In this document: piece after piece, positions 34,608 to 47,355 of the stretch
How positions within the stretch are numbered: position 1 is the stretch's first letter
Layout of the letters: each line of letters starts with the position of its first letter
Source: Chelydra serpentina
Taxonomy: Eukaryota > Chordata > Testudines > Chelydridae
Assembly: GCA_037349315.1 (NCBI GenBank)
Contig: JBAIAC010000026.1
Span: 23,527,501-23,591,500, forward strand
Direction of reading: 5' to 3'
DNA length: 64,000 nucleotides
Made by a program: the position numbers and the translations under genes
The notes under the pieces: model-generated
What the model saw: only the letters and a program-made list of their open reading frames with translations
Told to the model about the DNA's origin: nothing
Databases searched by the model: none

Positions 34608-37125
34608 ACTGTATTCATCTTATTCATGCAAGCAAGGCCAATCAGTAAGGCCTATGGAATTACCACTGAATTCCTGCACAAGAGGCTAGGAAGCAGACAC
34701 CCCATACAGGAACTTTCCATAGCTCACAATGTGCTGAGAAACCAAGGTTTGTTCCCTGGGAGTGTAAAGGCTGGGGTTGGCAGGTGAGGCAGTAGCAAGA
34801 ACATAGCCACTAACCACACAGGCCTACTGTCTCTCAAACCTGCAAAAAGTGGGGTATATCCAGTTGTAGGTATCATCAGAAAAGGTTCCAATTAGTACTC
34901 AGAAAAGGAAGGCATATTCCCTTTAAAAGTCAATTCAAAAAAATCTAAAGAATAGTGATTTAAAACAACTAGGGTGAAAATCTGTCCCTGCTGAAGTCAA
35001 TGGGAACTTTGCCATTGACTTCAGTTGAGCCAGAATTTCATCCTTTGTGTATTTTTTTATTTTAAAAAATTTCTATGATTTTGTTGTTGTCAATATTAAT
35101 GCTTGAGCAAATTCAGATTGGAGGTCCTGATTCATGGCCTTTGCTATTTCTTGATACTTATCATTTGTGAAGCATCCTTTGGAAAGTGATTCTGTTCTTT
35201 AAAACAAAAAATCAACTGCAGGTTTTAATTTCTCAAATAATATGTCTTCCAATCCACATAAATATAAGCAGTAGCCCAAATTCTGCTCTCAGTTACATGC
35301 ATCCGCTAGCCAATGGGATTTCGCCTCCAAGAAGGATTAGGCCTACACTGGGCCAAATTATCCTGTGTTACAGTACTGCAAATCCACCACATGTGTAATA
35401 AAGAACAGTTGGCACATTAGTGTAGCTCAGGTTACGTAAATTTGCTTCACACCTTAGCGGATGATGTCAGAGCACAAGCAACGGTTCAGCCACTTGTGAA
35501 TTATGGCAAGCCATCACCACTGAACAAGTGAAGATCAATATAGGACATGCCTGTTTACCCAGCATCAGTATTAATAAATGAGCTGTCAGTCAAAATGCTG
35601 ATGGCATAAAAATTCTAAAAGAAGGGGCTGAATATTTATTTCAACATTTGCTGCAATATCAACCATTTACTTCAGGCTATGTAATTATTCTGTGGGACTA
35701 TAATTTAAAAGCAAAAAAAACTCTAGCATTCCTGCAAATATTAAGCTTGCAAAATCAGATATTAAAGAATCTGTAAGTTAGGTCATGTTGGGCATCCTAT
35801 ATATTTTATGGCATGCGAGAGCCAATATCACATGAACGTTATATGTTGAGCAAAGACACCAGGAATAGAAAATACAGCATGCTGTACATTCAACAATGTG
35901 GCCAAGTTAACATTGTAGGAAAACCTTTATTTTTGGAATTTCCTGACCTCAGTACTTGATTTCACAGCACTAATGTTGCATTCACTCTATTTTATTTCAT
36001 TACATTTTCCTGGGCTGTTTTTTTTTTTTTTTAACAAAAGGGGAAAAAACAGCTATTTGGCTTGTGTAGCTTACAAGCTCTGCAAGCTTTGAAGCTTACT
36101 GCACTACCAAACTCTAAACTCCTTGTTCCAAAGTGAATAAGCCTTCTGAGCTTATCTCCTCCTCCTTCAGTTGCTGAGTTTATAAATTTCCCTATAAAAA
36201 CAACTGTGCAGTTAGCTATCTGTCCACAGAATCCATTTTAAATGCCCACTTAACCATTTAATGGATTTTTCTACCATGCTGATTCAATCAAAAGTTTTCT
36301 AATGATCATAACTTTAACCTTTGTTTCTAAATTCAGAAAATCATATTCTATTTAGTGCACTCTCTTTAAATACCAAATTTGAATGTTCATAGAAAGATAT
36401 TTTTAGTGATATGCTCTTTAAAAAAGATGTATTGCACATTTGTTAAAGGGGGGGAAATATTTTGTTTACCTTCTCATAACTCCAAAATCCTATAGGGATT
36501 TTTATCAGCCTTTAAAAAAATGAATTATTTGGAACCAAATTAAATATTCAAAATTTCATCCTCCAAGGTAATATATACATTTATATAACTTGTCGCCTGC
36601 AGTGGCCAGCTCTAACATTTTCAGAGGAAGGTGTAAGAAACCTTGTAGCAGGCAGGTATGGGATACAACATGTTGTAATGGCAAGTTTCCTCCTATCCCC
36701 CAGTAGTTAGACACTGGGTTATGCCCTGAACATCAGGTCCAAAATTCTTGTATATTTTGTAATAAGTATTAAAAACCTCAAATATTGGATGCACTGAAAA
36801 ATATAGTATTACATATGGTCCATGGGCCTTCTACAACTTAATGATTAATTATGCCAAGTTGCTATCTCTGGCACCTTCCTCCCTCTTGATCCCGCTGCTA
36901 TAGTTGCTGTGTTGGATCGCCTCTGTAGATTTAGGCCCATCACAAAACATTCAGGCCTTACATTCAGGCCTACTCTGAGCCTAGAGCCCTTTAGAGTCCT
37001 CTAAATTATCTCTCATCTTTCCAGGAATTACCTGATAATTTGCAGGGTCTCAAGAATGAACTTTGGATTGGGGATTTAGCCTCTCTATCAGAGAGGGAAA
37101 TTTTATCTTGTGTGCCTTTGCTTTC
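34608..37125. other. Mostly unannotated; one small palindrome at 34991-35024
   Basis: ctgaagtcaatggga and tgccattgacttcag form an inverted pair (34991-35024), a member of the dispersed gaagtcaatgg family. A T15 run lies at 36018-36032. No exon is seen. Confidence 0.45.
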
Positions 37126-37129
37126 ACCC

Positions 37130-37715
37130 CTGAACAGGGCCCCATGTTGTTGAGGTACTTCTCTTGGTTGTACTACTACCTCTATGCTGACTACGCACAG
37201 ACATGGCTCTGCACTCCTGACCTGTCTCACTGAATCCAGTGCTGCATCCCAGCCTGCCTCTCTGACAGCTGAGCCTCTGAATGGCTCACCAACAGCTTCA
37301 GTCATGTAAAGTTTATCTCCTGATTTTTCCTCTGAAACCCATTCCAGGCCTCCAACCCCCATTTTCTATGACCATATTAATGTTCTCCTCATACCCCATC
37401 CATCCCTCAGGCCAGAAACCTAGGAATCATCTTCGACTCTTCTCTCCTTCCACCCACATCCTGTCCACCTCCACATTCTGCCCCTTTTCCTGTCCCATTA
37501 TTCTGACTAAGCCACCACTTCTTCAAATCCCACCACTAGCTCCTCCATCTCCACCACATCACACTTGTCCACCTCACCTTTAAGCTCTACATACCCTGCC
37601 TACTTACACAACCGAATCTTTTATTGTGTTGGCCCCATGCTCCCTCCCCATCCCCACCTCTTCCCTTTCTGCATAGACTGTACTCCTTGAGCTAGTGTGC
37701 AAGGCCACTGCTCTG
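37130..37715 (+). mobile_element. L2-like LINE ORF2 fragment (end of RT and post-RT region)
   Basis: Near 37170-37200 a frame reads LYADYAQTWLCTPDLS, the L2 catalytic box with YADD changed to YADY. Then comes a segment like KVYLLIFPLKPIPGLQPPFS and MTI (about 37310-37375), and then QARNLGIIFDSSLSFHPHP-like text (about 37410-37460), in shifting frames. These steps match the order in L2 ORF2. It is a pseudogene remnant. Confidence 0.7.
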
Positions 37716-37718
37716 TCA

Positions 37719-37885
37719 CAGATTCATAGATTTTAAGGCCAGAAGTGACCATTAGATCATCTAGTGCAATACAGGCTATCGAATTTCATCCAGTTATAGC
37801 AGAGGCAATCTCCTCCTCACATCCATTCCGAAGACACAATCTCACTACAACACCCACTATAAATGAGTCAACATTAACAATCATT
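37719..37885 (-). mobile_element. CR1 LINE 3' end
   Basis: attcatagattttaaggcca and gaagtgaccattagatcatc are the reversed CR1 3' terminus. It directly abuts the L2-like fragment. Confidence 0.75.
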
Positions 37886-40800
37886 TTTCTTCATTAAAAA
37901 ATATCCGAAACCCTGCACCAGCATGCTGTGTACAGGACTGTGCTGAGTAACTCTAATCTTATAGCTCCGACCCCAATCACCCTTTCCTCGCCCTCCTATC
38001 ATTTTCTTGGAGCATTGTTTTGTGGGCTCTGTCAGAAATGAGACTAACATTTTGGGACTATATTTTCCTATCTGTGCCAGGAGGAACTGAGCACACTCTT
38101 GGGCATAATGCTTACGGCACTAATTTACTGAGATCCAAACAGATGAACCTATATCCAGGCCTACCTAGCTTCAAGAAGATCCTGTCAGAATTTTTTGGAC
38201 CACCGAACCATGATGCAGGTTAAATCTCCATGACTGACTCTTTCTGTTCTACCTGAGTAGAGAAACTTCACTTATGGCAGCAAGACTCAATAGCAGCGTG
38301 ACTGCAGCAGATGATTTTTACCTGATTGTTCTCTTTAATGGGTTATGTCTCGGTCCTCTTGGCTTTATGCTGTGATATTTTCTCCAGGCTCAGCCTAGAT
38401 TCATTTTGTTTTTCTTTCTCTCATCTTTCCCACCTAGCAGCCTTAATATGAGCACTTACCACTATCAGAGAAAAGAAGGAATATCCTACCAAAAAAAAAC
38501 CCAGAATTTCTCACAACTCCAGTGTGTAGATGAGTATTTAAAAGGCTCCCAGTCAATTTTAATTGGTTGATTGTTCTTCTAAACCTTAACTTAAGGATAA
38601 CCCTAATATTTTTCATTTTCAGATTGGATCTCACAGAAGCAATGATGCAGAAAATGCTTTTGTAAATCCGTCATATTTACTGTGCATACTAACATAAACC
38701 TACATAAGAGCATTGATGGGAGACAGTGGGACAGGCGTTTTACTGCCTGTTCAGAACTGGTGGATCCTAACATCTAGCTTCAGGGACTGAATTAAATATT
38801 TATGAATGTGATGTACAGTATCAAAATTTGGCAATGTGCAGAAAGATCATTTCAAAAGGCACCAGTCAGTCCAAACAGGAAGAAAATGAGAGAAGTTTAA
38901 TTTTTTTGGCATTCATATATCAAAAGAGTCGACCCTAGAGCTCTTGTCCAGTTAGCTACCCAAAAACAGATGCCCAGGTAACAATTTATCTTGAGAAGTA
39001 GCAAGGGAAGTAGCAAACAAGTGAATGGTAACTTGTCTTGGACTTAGGTAGTGTTATGCAAATGGATAAATAGAAACTAAAGTCAATGCACTCAAATTTT
39101 GAGAATATACTCCCTATGTGTGATTTAGGTAGAGGTATGGATAGATCACCTACTGAGAATACTCCCTATGTGTGATTTAGGTAGAGGTATGGATAGATCA
39201 CCTACTGGATTTTTGACCAGTAGAGCCCGATTTTAAAAGTATGGAATAAAATTTCCACCAATGGCTTTGTATCATGAGTAATTTGCACATCTGTGTCTTT
39301 CATTTAATGCTCTTTTGTTATTTTTTATAAAAGTATCTACATGTGACAAACTAGGGAAGTTGTTGCATTGTTAAAAATCTTAACTTGCTTCTAAATTTAA
39401 AATAACCAGAATGTCAAAGAGTGTGAACATTTTCAAGATGCTAGGCTGGAGGCAAATCCATTTTCCTCCACTAAGCTACTCCTCCACATCTCTGTAACAT
39501 TTGAACCTGTTTCTGCATGACTAAGGAATCTGTCTGGATAACAGTATCTTAACTTTATCTGATATGCTTCTTGGTTGAATTGCTACCTCACTACTATATA
39601 CCTAACCCAGCAGTTCAATTTATTTCTCTCCTTTTCCAGGGGTGTTGTGTTGCTTTTTCTGTTGACTGTGTGTTAAACCTTGAGGCTATAATTCCGTATT
39701 TAACTCAGTCCTGGAGAATTCCTTGCTATCATCTTCAGCGACAAGTGGTTGCAGTTTTCATAATCACAAGCACAAAAATGTAGCTGAGAAAATAGTTATG
39801 TGACTTCAAACCTACATGAGGAGCATCTTGACATTTAAATCCAATTACCCTTTTCCTTTCCTGATGAGAATATGATCTCAACCAGTGGAAAATTCTACTA
39901 GACAAATATATCTTATCCCCCTGCTCCTAAAAACTTTTCAACACCACTTTTGGTATTTTGCATTCCCTTCTTTATTAGTCATTTTTATGAAACAAAGGGC
40001 CACAGGTGTGTAATAACTAATAGGCTGTGCCAAAAAGTCCATAAAAATTGTGTTTGAAAAGTCGTCATAGAACTAGGATCTGTTCCCTAGTTGAAATCAT
40101 TAATTGGAGAACTGGAATAAACTCCAAGCTAAGACAGAATGCTGTTCTTTGTAATAAATTAAACTGTCAATCACTCAAAGCACCCTTAATATCACACTAT
40201 TTCCCCAAGCTCTTAAATTACAGGCTGAATTTCATTTATCAGCCTGCTGTATGTGGAACAGAATTAATTAAACTCATTTCAGTATTACAGTAAAGCTCCA
40301 TTTCTCTCAGTACTAAAGAATAATTGACTCCAAATGAATTGGAAAGTGGGTAAGTAATTGTAGTTATTATTCTGATGTAAATATTAGTTCTCTTCTGACA
40401 TTTCAAAAGATTTAGTGGAGGCACTTTTGTGATAACACAGATCATTACTTTGGCTAAAAAAGGAGAGATAGCATGTGCAAAGCAAAATTATAATAATTAG
40501 TTTACGTACCTGAAAATACCCGTGTCATTTATTTTCATATAGTTATATGCCCTGCAAAAACTTTCATTAAATGTTGCTCTTGATTTATGGCACCAAGTGT
40601 GTTGCATTAAAGTCAGTGTAATATATCCTGTTCCTCTGGAAATATTTCAGAGTTAATACGAGTTCTAATATTGGAACAAGAATTACTAGAAGGCTTCTCT
40701 CAGAGATACAGTCACAATACTGCCAGTCTTTTACAGTTAAGATCAGTTGATTGACTTTACTGATGCTTAATTATAATAAAATACAATAATAAGAAAAATA

Positions 40801-41020
40801 CTCGACACAATGAAATCTCCTATTAACCGGACAACCAGAATCACTCAGACAAGAAATTACAATACAATCAAGATAAATAGCAGCTTTTATGGCATTAAGA
40901 ATTGAGGGTATCCCGAAATATCACCTAAATACTGACCATCAGTGGTACCTTCATAACATGGGTCAACAGCTTTGAAGGATTAGGGCCAATAATGTCAACA
41001 TTAACAGCCTAAACTTAAAC
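37886..41020. other. Mostly unannotated; one tandem duplication
   Basis: Apart from the tandem pair at 39101-39206, I see no repeat or exon in this A+T-rich stretch. Confidence 0.45.
39101..39206. repeat. Tandem duplication of about 53 bp, two copies
   Basis: Copy 1 is 39101-39154 and copy 2 is 39155-39206. They are identical except that copy 2 lacks one ta. Both start gagaata and end gatcacctact. Confidence 0.95.
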
Positions 41021-41028
41021 CTCTAAAT

Positions 41029-41587
41029 CAGGGGGTGGGCAAACTATGGCCCAGGGGCCACATCTGGCCCTCCAGATGTTTTAATCCGGCCCTCAAACTC
41101 GCGCCGGGGAGTGGGGTCGGGGGCTTGCCCCGCTCCGCACGGCTCCCAAAAGCAGTGGCATGTCCACCCTCCAGCTCCTACGTGTAGGGGAAGCCAACGG
41201 GTTCCGCACGCTGCCCCCACAGCTCCCATTGGTGGGGAACCATGACCCATGGGAGGCGCCTGCAAATAGGGTGGTGCGCAGAGCTGCCTGACCGCACTTC
41301 CCCATAGAAGCTGAAGGGGGGGACATGCTGCTGCTTCTGAGAGCTGCTTGACATAAGCGCCGCCCAGAGCCTGCACCCCAAACCCCTGCCCCAGCCCTGA
41401 TCCCCCCTGAACCCCTCGGTCCCAGCCCAGAGCACCCTCGTTCTCCCCCAACCCCTCATTCCTAGCCACAGCCAGAGCCCTCACCCAACCCTGCACCCCA
41501 ACCCCCAATTTCGTGAGCATTCATGGCCCGCCATACAATTTCCATACACAGATGTGGCCCTCGTGCCAAAAAGTTTGCCCACCCCTG
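41029..41587. mobile_element. hAT-type MITE, 559 bp, 7/8 target duplication
   Basis: The ends caggggg-tgggcaaact and agtttgcccacccctg are inverted copies. The flanks are ctctaaat (41021-41028) and ttctaaat (41588-41595). The interior is GC-rich, with no transposase remnant. The 158-codon frame on the - strand (41044-41520) lies wholly inside the element and is not a gene. Confidence 0.9.
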
Positions 41588-41619
41588 TTCTAAATCCAAA
41601 TTTAGACTTATACGTAAGT

Positions 41620-41770
41620 GACCTGATTTTCAAAAGTGCTGAGCACTGTTGGCTTTAGTGGGAGCTGTTAGTTGCACAGCACTTTTGAAAAACATTTCAC
41701 GTATTTAGAAGCCAAAGTATGGATCTAGGAGCCTAACTTTGGGTTCCTATTTTTGAAAATCTTGGTGCAA
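41620..41770. mobile_element. Old palindromic MITE (gctgagcact family)
   Basis: ctgattttcaaaagtgctga is mirrored by gcacttttgaaaa. Further on, aggagcctaactttgggttc matches the second half of the repeat at 2155-2425. Confidence 0.65.
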
Positions 41771-41825
41771 ACGTTTGTTGTCACAGAATGAGAGAGTGAC
41801 CACTTAAACCCGATAAAAATAACTA

Positions 41826-42018
41826 AAGACAAGGTAGATAAGATAATACTTCTTTGCAGATCAACTTCTGTTGGTGGAAGGCACAATCTTTTCTCAAGAA
41901 GAGCTCTGTGGATCGCAAAAGCTTGAATCTTCCACCAACAGAAATTGATCCAATAAAAGATATTACTTCATCGACCTTGTCTCTCTCATATCCTGGAACC
42001 AACACGGCTACAACACTA
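41826..42018. mobile_element. Turtle-type palindromic repeat, uninterrupted copy
   Basis: The left arm (41828-41883, with tcaacttctgttggtggaag) and the right arm (41927-41983, with cttccaccaacagaaattga) fold on each other, followed by tatcctggaaccaacacggc. This copy shows what the split copy at 6125-6930 looked like before the CR1 insertion. Confidence 0.8.
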
Positions 42019-42329
42019 TTTCAAACAATCCCACTATAATTACAATCCCTCATTGCTGCCACCCACTTTTACGCCTCATTGTGTCCTCCACTCATACACC
42101 TCCTGTCATCTACATCCCTCCTTTTGCTGCTGCTATCAATTCTGCCCCTACTTTTCTCCTTCTTGTTCCCAGTCCTCCCTGTTTTTTTCCACCACTAGCC
42201 TCCACCTTCTCTTGCCTCCAGTGACTTCGGCACCAATGTTGGTCATCCATCCATCCTCATCCTTTCTACCTCCCTAATCCTTTTCTGACACCATGTCCAC
42301 TATCCCCATACTTCTCCTACTTCTTCAGG

Positions 42330-42460
42330 GACACTTGCCCCATCCTTAAAAAGACCACTGCCATCTACAACACTTTCATTTCCATTCTTTTCACCTCCTT
42401 TGCACTCATTGAAACCTGGATCCCTCCTCATACTTTCCTCCCCAGCAGCTTCTCTCTCTC
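42330..42460 (+). mobile_element. L2-like LINE endonuclease fragment
   Basis: One frame reads FALIETWIPPHTFLPSSFSL then SHTH, which matches the LTETWL...SFSHTPR stretch of the endonuclease domain of L2-like elements. The pyrimidine-rich 42040-42330 may be the preceding part, but I cannot confirm it. Confidence 0.55.
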
Positions 42461-42491
42461 ACACACACACACACACTTTCTCTCTCTCTCC
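42451..42491. repeat. (TC)n-(AC)n-(TC)n microsatellite
   Basis: Compound simple repeat within the end of the L2-like fragment. Confidence 0.95.
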
Positions 42492-42494
42492 CCC

Positions 42495-43730
42495 CTCACC
42501 AACGAAAACAAGCCCACTAGTTCTGACTCACCAATATGTGGAGTTTTGGTCAAGTCAGGATTGACATTTTCTGCTACCAGTTTGTCTCATTTTAAGCATG
42601 GGATGGGGTATTAGAGGAAATCACCCAAACAAATAAAAGAATAAAAACAGAGACAGAAATAGAGAAGAAAGTAAAAGTCATTATAAAGTGATTAATAAAA
42701 CTTCCATGATGAGAAAAGAAAGAATAAAATCAAATCAAGGGCTGATCATTTAAAGTGAGTGAAATACGCAGCATGTTGAGTAAAAGTAAATGATCCCATA
42801 AACAATCTAAAATCCTGTGACAATGGATCAGTCTCTACATGAATGTGAAAACCTCTTGACCATGTGAACCTCATAAGCTTGGAGAAAGGTTCATGGAAGT
42901 CTTATGTGAAATCTATGGAATACTTTTGAGAGCAGTGTACAATTGCTAGTATGAAGAGCAAGGAAAAGTGAACATGTATTATTTTTCCTGTTAACAGTCC
43001 CAGAAAAAAAACAAAGTAAAATATAACAAAAGAAAGGTTGAAAAATAACATTAGGAAACTCATTGTGCTGACCATGCACTTGGTATAAGACAACAAAGAT
43101 TAGATTGGTAGGCAACCTTCAGATGAACAAAAGTCACCATTTAAACCTATCCACATTTCAGTGTGATAAGAAAAGATGAAAGCCAATATTTTCAGATGTG
43201 GTCTCCAATTTGAGCAGCAAAATCAGTGCTACCTTTGACATGTTTAGCCTAAATAACAAATATTTACTGATATGATGGGGGTAGAGAGATCTCTTTGATC
43301 ATGTAGCGATCAAACCCTAATTCATGTAGAAAGGACCTCTTTCCATAAGCTTTTTTGAGCTTTCTCTAAGGACATCTAGTAAATGTGCTCTCACCATCTC
43401 ACTACGATTTCTGACTGACCTTACTACCAAAACATTCTTCCTAATACCTAAGCTAGTTTATCCTCCTGAGCTTTAGCCCACTGCTCCTACTGCATAGGCA
43501 ATACAAAATTTAAACCAGCAATAGGCCCAAACCAAAACCCCAGATACAAGCATTTCCAAGCTTTGGAAGAGTTCAACTCCAGATGGGACTGGACTTTATT
43601 TTATGGGATGTTCAACCTTAGATCTGCACACCTCAGATACTTGGAGAAATTTGGATATGGAACTCAACTATGCAGGTCTTGGTGATGTTTTATATACATG
43701 AAATTGTGAGGTTATATGATAGGAGTATCC
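42495..43730. other. No recognised feature
   Basis: A+T-rich DNA without recognised repeats or exons. Confidence 0.45.
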
Positions 43731-43734
43731 TGCC

Positions 43735-43915
43735 CAGCAGCTGGAATGCAGAAGTGGTAGTCAGAAGACCTGAGTTCTATTCTTGGCCGAGGGCACCTGC
43801 TGTCTGAGCTTAGGTAAGTCACTTAAGCACTGTGTCTAAAAGTTTCCCCATCTGTAAAACAGGAATACGACCACCCAGCTTTGTAAAACAAATAAAGGCA
43901 GTATGTAACATCAAA
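43735..43915 (+). mobile_element. MIR-like CORE-SINE remnant
   Basis: gtcagaagacctgagttcta, then taggtaagtcacttaagcac and tttccccatctgtaaaacag, follow the MIR order from head to core on the + strand. Confidence 0.75.
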
Positions 43916-44450
43916 ATATATTATACTTCAACTCCCTAATAATTAAATGTATTATTAATATTAAAGTAATTATATGAGAAGGGGAAAGCAAACTAGCCTT
44001 CAGTTGGAGTAACTGATAAGAATACTATTGCAACCTGAAAAATGCATTTGAGCGCTCCATTTACCAGTGGTCTATGGGTAACAAGCTTAGCTAAACTCCC
44101 AGAGAGGAGGAAAAAAAACAAGAATGCCCACAATAGCTTCAATCCAATAGAAATGGGAAGGGAACTATTTTGATTTTTCAAATAATGTAGTATTATGAAA
44201 TTAAAGCAGTATTGCAACCAGAATACGTCTTCCCATTTGATTAAAATCTATTGATAACTCAAATATTGAATGTGTTAAAACTGTGCAAACACTGATACTT
44301 TAAAAAATTCTATATGGATTCTGAACCATGAATTATTTATGAGTTCCAATTTTTCACAGTGCTGACTTCTGATGTTACAGGTTAGCAACTAGAATCTTTA
44401 TGGCTAGACACTATTTTCCAACCTAATAATTCCAAGAATAGTAATTCACT
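43916..44450. other. No recognised feature
   Basis: A+T-rich DNA. Confidence 0.45.
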
Positions 44451-44467
44451 GGTGGGTGGGTGGGTGG

Positions 44468-44499
<32 letters not shown>

Positions 44500-44500
44500 T
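44451..44500 (+). repeat. Compound repeat (GGGT)4-(GT)n-(GA)n
   Basis: Four GGG runs with single-t loops are followed by about six tg units and nine ga units. The first part fits a very compact G-quadruplex, the second is alternating purine-pyrimidine, and the third is all purine. Confidence 0.9.
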
Positions 44501-46905
44501 CCAAATGATTGAAGGGCATCTTTTGCGTCTTATTACACACATTAGTCAATGCCACGTATGAAACTGACAAAAAGTGCAGTGGAGATTGTAAGGCACCATC
44601 TTACAGATCCATTATTACATTAATGACATAGTTAAGGTTAATCACATTGTTTTAAATTTTCATTGCATAAAGGATTTGGGAGAATCTTCAGACTGTAGTC
44701 AAAAGGGTGGTTTAATAATGCCTGGCAGGCTTCTTTCTTTTGTAGTTACATTTTGTGATCTTCACTCTAGTGACACCTCATTACCCAAATTTAAATTTCA
44801 TCAAGCTCACACTCATAATGATCTTTGATCTAATTGTTGGCGGGGGAAGGAGGCGGTTCCTTTTCTATCTAGTTTTCAGATTTTTCTCTGGTTTGCCACA
44901 ATTGATTGGCAGTACTACTGCAATACTAGACACTATCTCTCTGTCTTTCCTCTACGTGGCCCATCATACCCTGTCGTTAAATATTACACTCCTATTACCC
45001 TCAAGCACATGAGACAATATTATAAATTCTATTTAGCCCAAACACAAAAAGGAACAGTCCTTTTCCTTTTGCCTTCAGAAAGATGTGAGCTGAACAAATT
45101 AGTAGGTAAAGGGCAATGATTCATTTATATACTTATTTCAAAGTACAATTTTAAACCTGCCTTTTAAAAATTAAATGTCAGAATCCTTCCAGCAACAGAG
45201 GAGTATCATTCCCAAAGGTTTATAAGGACCATTCTATCTTTCAAAACCCATTTTATTATTCTTTAGCACAAATCTGAACTGGTCAAGTCAGCATTTGAAA
45301 TGAGTTTCTGGCTCAGTGTGCATTGCTAACTCCGAAAGAAAGCTGATTTCAGGAAGTGAAAGGCAAAAGAATCTAATCACAGCTTATCTACCAAAAGGGT
45401 CATAGTCACTATGAAAAGAATTCAGCGTATAAGGCAGCCTGCCCAGTGGCATGCTGGAGTACATTGCACTATGAACTAAGAAAACCCAGAATGTAATTCA
45501 TTTAAAACGGGGGAGGAGTGTTTTTTTTTTTTAAGGTAATGCTGTTAGGACTAAAGGAGGCTGATTTTGCTAACAGAAAATGAAGAAAAAAACAAAAACC
45601 ACCTTTTCTGAAACTGTAAACCATGTTTTGCCATTTGGTCAATAAGGGGATATTTTCAAAAATGCCTAGCAGCACAAGCACCAATAACTTGGAAGTTTTC
45701 TACGAAATATCTGAGGAGCTTGTGAATCTCTCTTACTATGTTTTTAGCTGTCTACTGTCCTAAATATTGAACTAATAAGCTTTCATTAAAGTGTCATTGT
45801 TCTATTGCCTGACATTTCCTATTTAAAACTGTGATCGGGTAAAAAAAACCTTGCTATGGCTTCTAGTATGACACACAAGACCGACAGCCATTTTCTCAGA
45901 ACTTCAAGCATTGCAACACACACAGCCTAGTTACATGCACATCCAAGATTCCTTGAACAAATTTCTTTCTGGTTATTTTGAGAAACATCCTTGAATTAAT
46001 ACGGTGCATTTCATATTGCTCTGCAGAGAACTTTCTCAAGGAGTGCCAGAAGGCAGCATATGAGGATTGTGTATCCAGCTAAGCATCCACCTTGGCCAAG
46101 CAAGAATAAAAGAAAATTGTGCGGATTAATTTAATCTTAAAATGGTATTTCATAGCCTGATGCTATGAAGATATAAAATTCTACTAATGTGAGGATCTGC
46201 AATCTATTATAAGATATGATTGCTTGGATTGAACACAAAAACAGGAGACAGAGAGCTCCTATAATATTTAGAATACAAAACAGTCCAAAATAATATGCTC
46301 TGTGCAGTTATTATTTTATGCATGGAAAAAAGAGTGGCGATTCAGTAACACATTCATAGCCCAACAGCAATCCCTGACAGTTTACTAGAAAGTCCAAGTT
46401 TTAAGTCTTGATCCATGATAGGCTTATCTGCACTTAAAGCTTGCTGCATGCTCGCTGCCCAAAACCACAGAGAGTTTGCACTCAGTCACTGACAAGTCAC
46501 AGATTAAAAGAGAAAAGATGGAGACAGAGAAGAGCACTCAGTTATTTCAGACTTTCATAAAATTGCACCAAACAAATATGTTATTAAGATCATATGATTA
46601 CACATCCCTTCCCTGCTTCTCAGGGCAATTTAAAAAAATCTTAACACTAGTTTCAGACTTTGGGCAAGGAAGAAGAGAGGGACAGAAAGCAATATCCTTT
46701 AAAAACAAGCAATGGCAAGGAAACAGTCACAGGTTATTTGTATCCCTCTCCACAAAGTCGCTGATACAGAACATCCTCATTCCATGCCAGTTGAGGAGAT
46801 ACAAAAATACAAACCACCCATAACCCCAGGGGGCAGGGACAGCTGGAGGATTTGCTGATCCAAAGCCAGATTCTGAAGTTGGGGTCGAGCAGTGTTAGTA
46901 TTATA
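44501..46905. other. No recognised feature
   Basis: A+T-rich, no exon or repeat recognised. The frame at 46476-46823 (+, 115 codons) has no similarity I can name. Confidence 0.45.
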
Positions 46906-46912
46906 GTGTTAC

Positions 46913-47350
46913 TAGAGCTCGGCAGGAACTGGTTTTCCCATCCTTAGAGAATTTTTGAGATATCAAAAAAATTTCCAGTCCTGAATAGAAACAAAATGTC
47001 AACGTCACAAAAATTGTCACAAACAGCTAATCCAAAAAAAATTTCTGATTGGGTGAATTGAAATGTTTCATTTTGATAATTTAAAAACATTTTATTTTGA
47101 TATTGACCTTTAATATTTTTAACCTTTTTTTAGTATACGTTTTCTAAAATTTCAAAACAAAAAGTCATTTCAAACTGAAAAACAAAACAGTTTTGTTTAG
47201 AAAATGTCAAAAGTCCTGTTTCAAAACTCTCCCCTCCACCAACATTTTTTTCAAATTTGGAGACTTGTTGAAACCAAGGGTTCAGTTTTGACAAACGGGC
47301 ATTTTCTAATGAAAAATAATGTCTCACTGGAAAATTCCCAACCAGCTCTA
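46913..47350. mobile_element. Non-autonomous DNA element, 438 bp, GTTAC flanks
   Basis: The ends tagagctcggcagg and (reversed) tagagctggttggg are inverted, and further in both arms carry a ttttcc-type block. gttac occurs on both sides (46908-46912, 47351-47355). The interior is very A+T-rich, with aaacattt / aaaatgtt-type inverted words. I recognise the general type from turtle genomes but not the superfamily. Confidence 0.6.
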
Positions 47351-47355
47351 GTTAC

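Noticed and set aside
41044..41520. 158-codon frame on the - strand
   Set aside because: It is entirely inside the hAT MITE 41029-41587; it is a composition artefact.
42040..42330. Pyrimidine-rich stretch considered as splice-region or ORF1 of an L2 element
   Set aside because: No frame carries a recognisable motif before the endonuclease-like text at 42330, so I did not extend the L2 call.
25427..44500. CA/TC runs considered as part of a CRISPR-like or satellite array
   Set aside because: They are isolated simple repeats without spacers or regular units.
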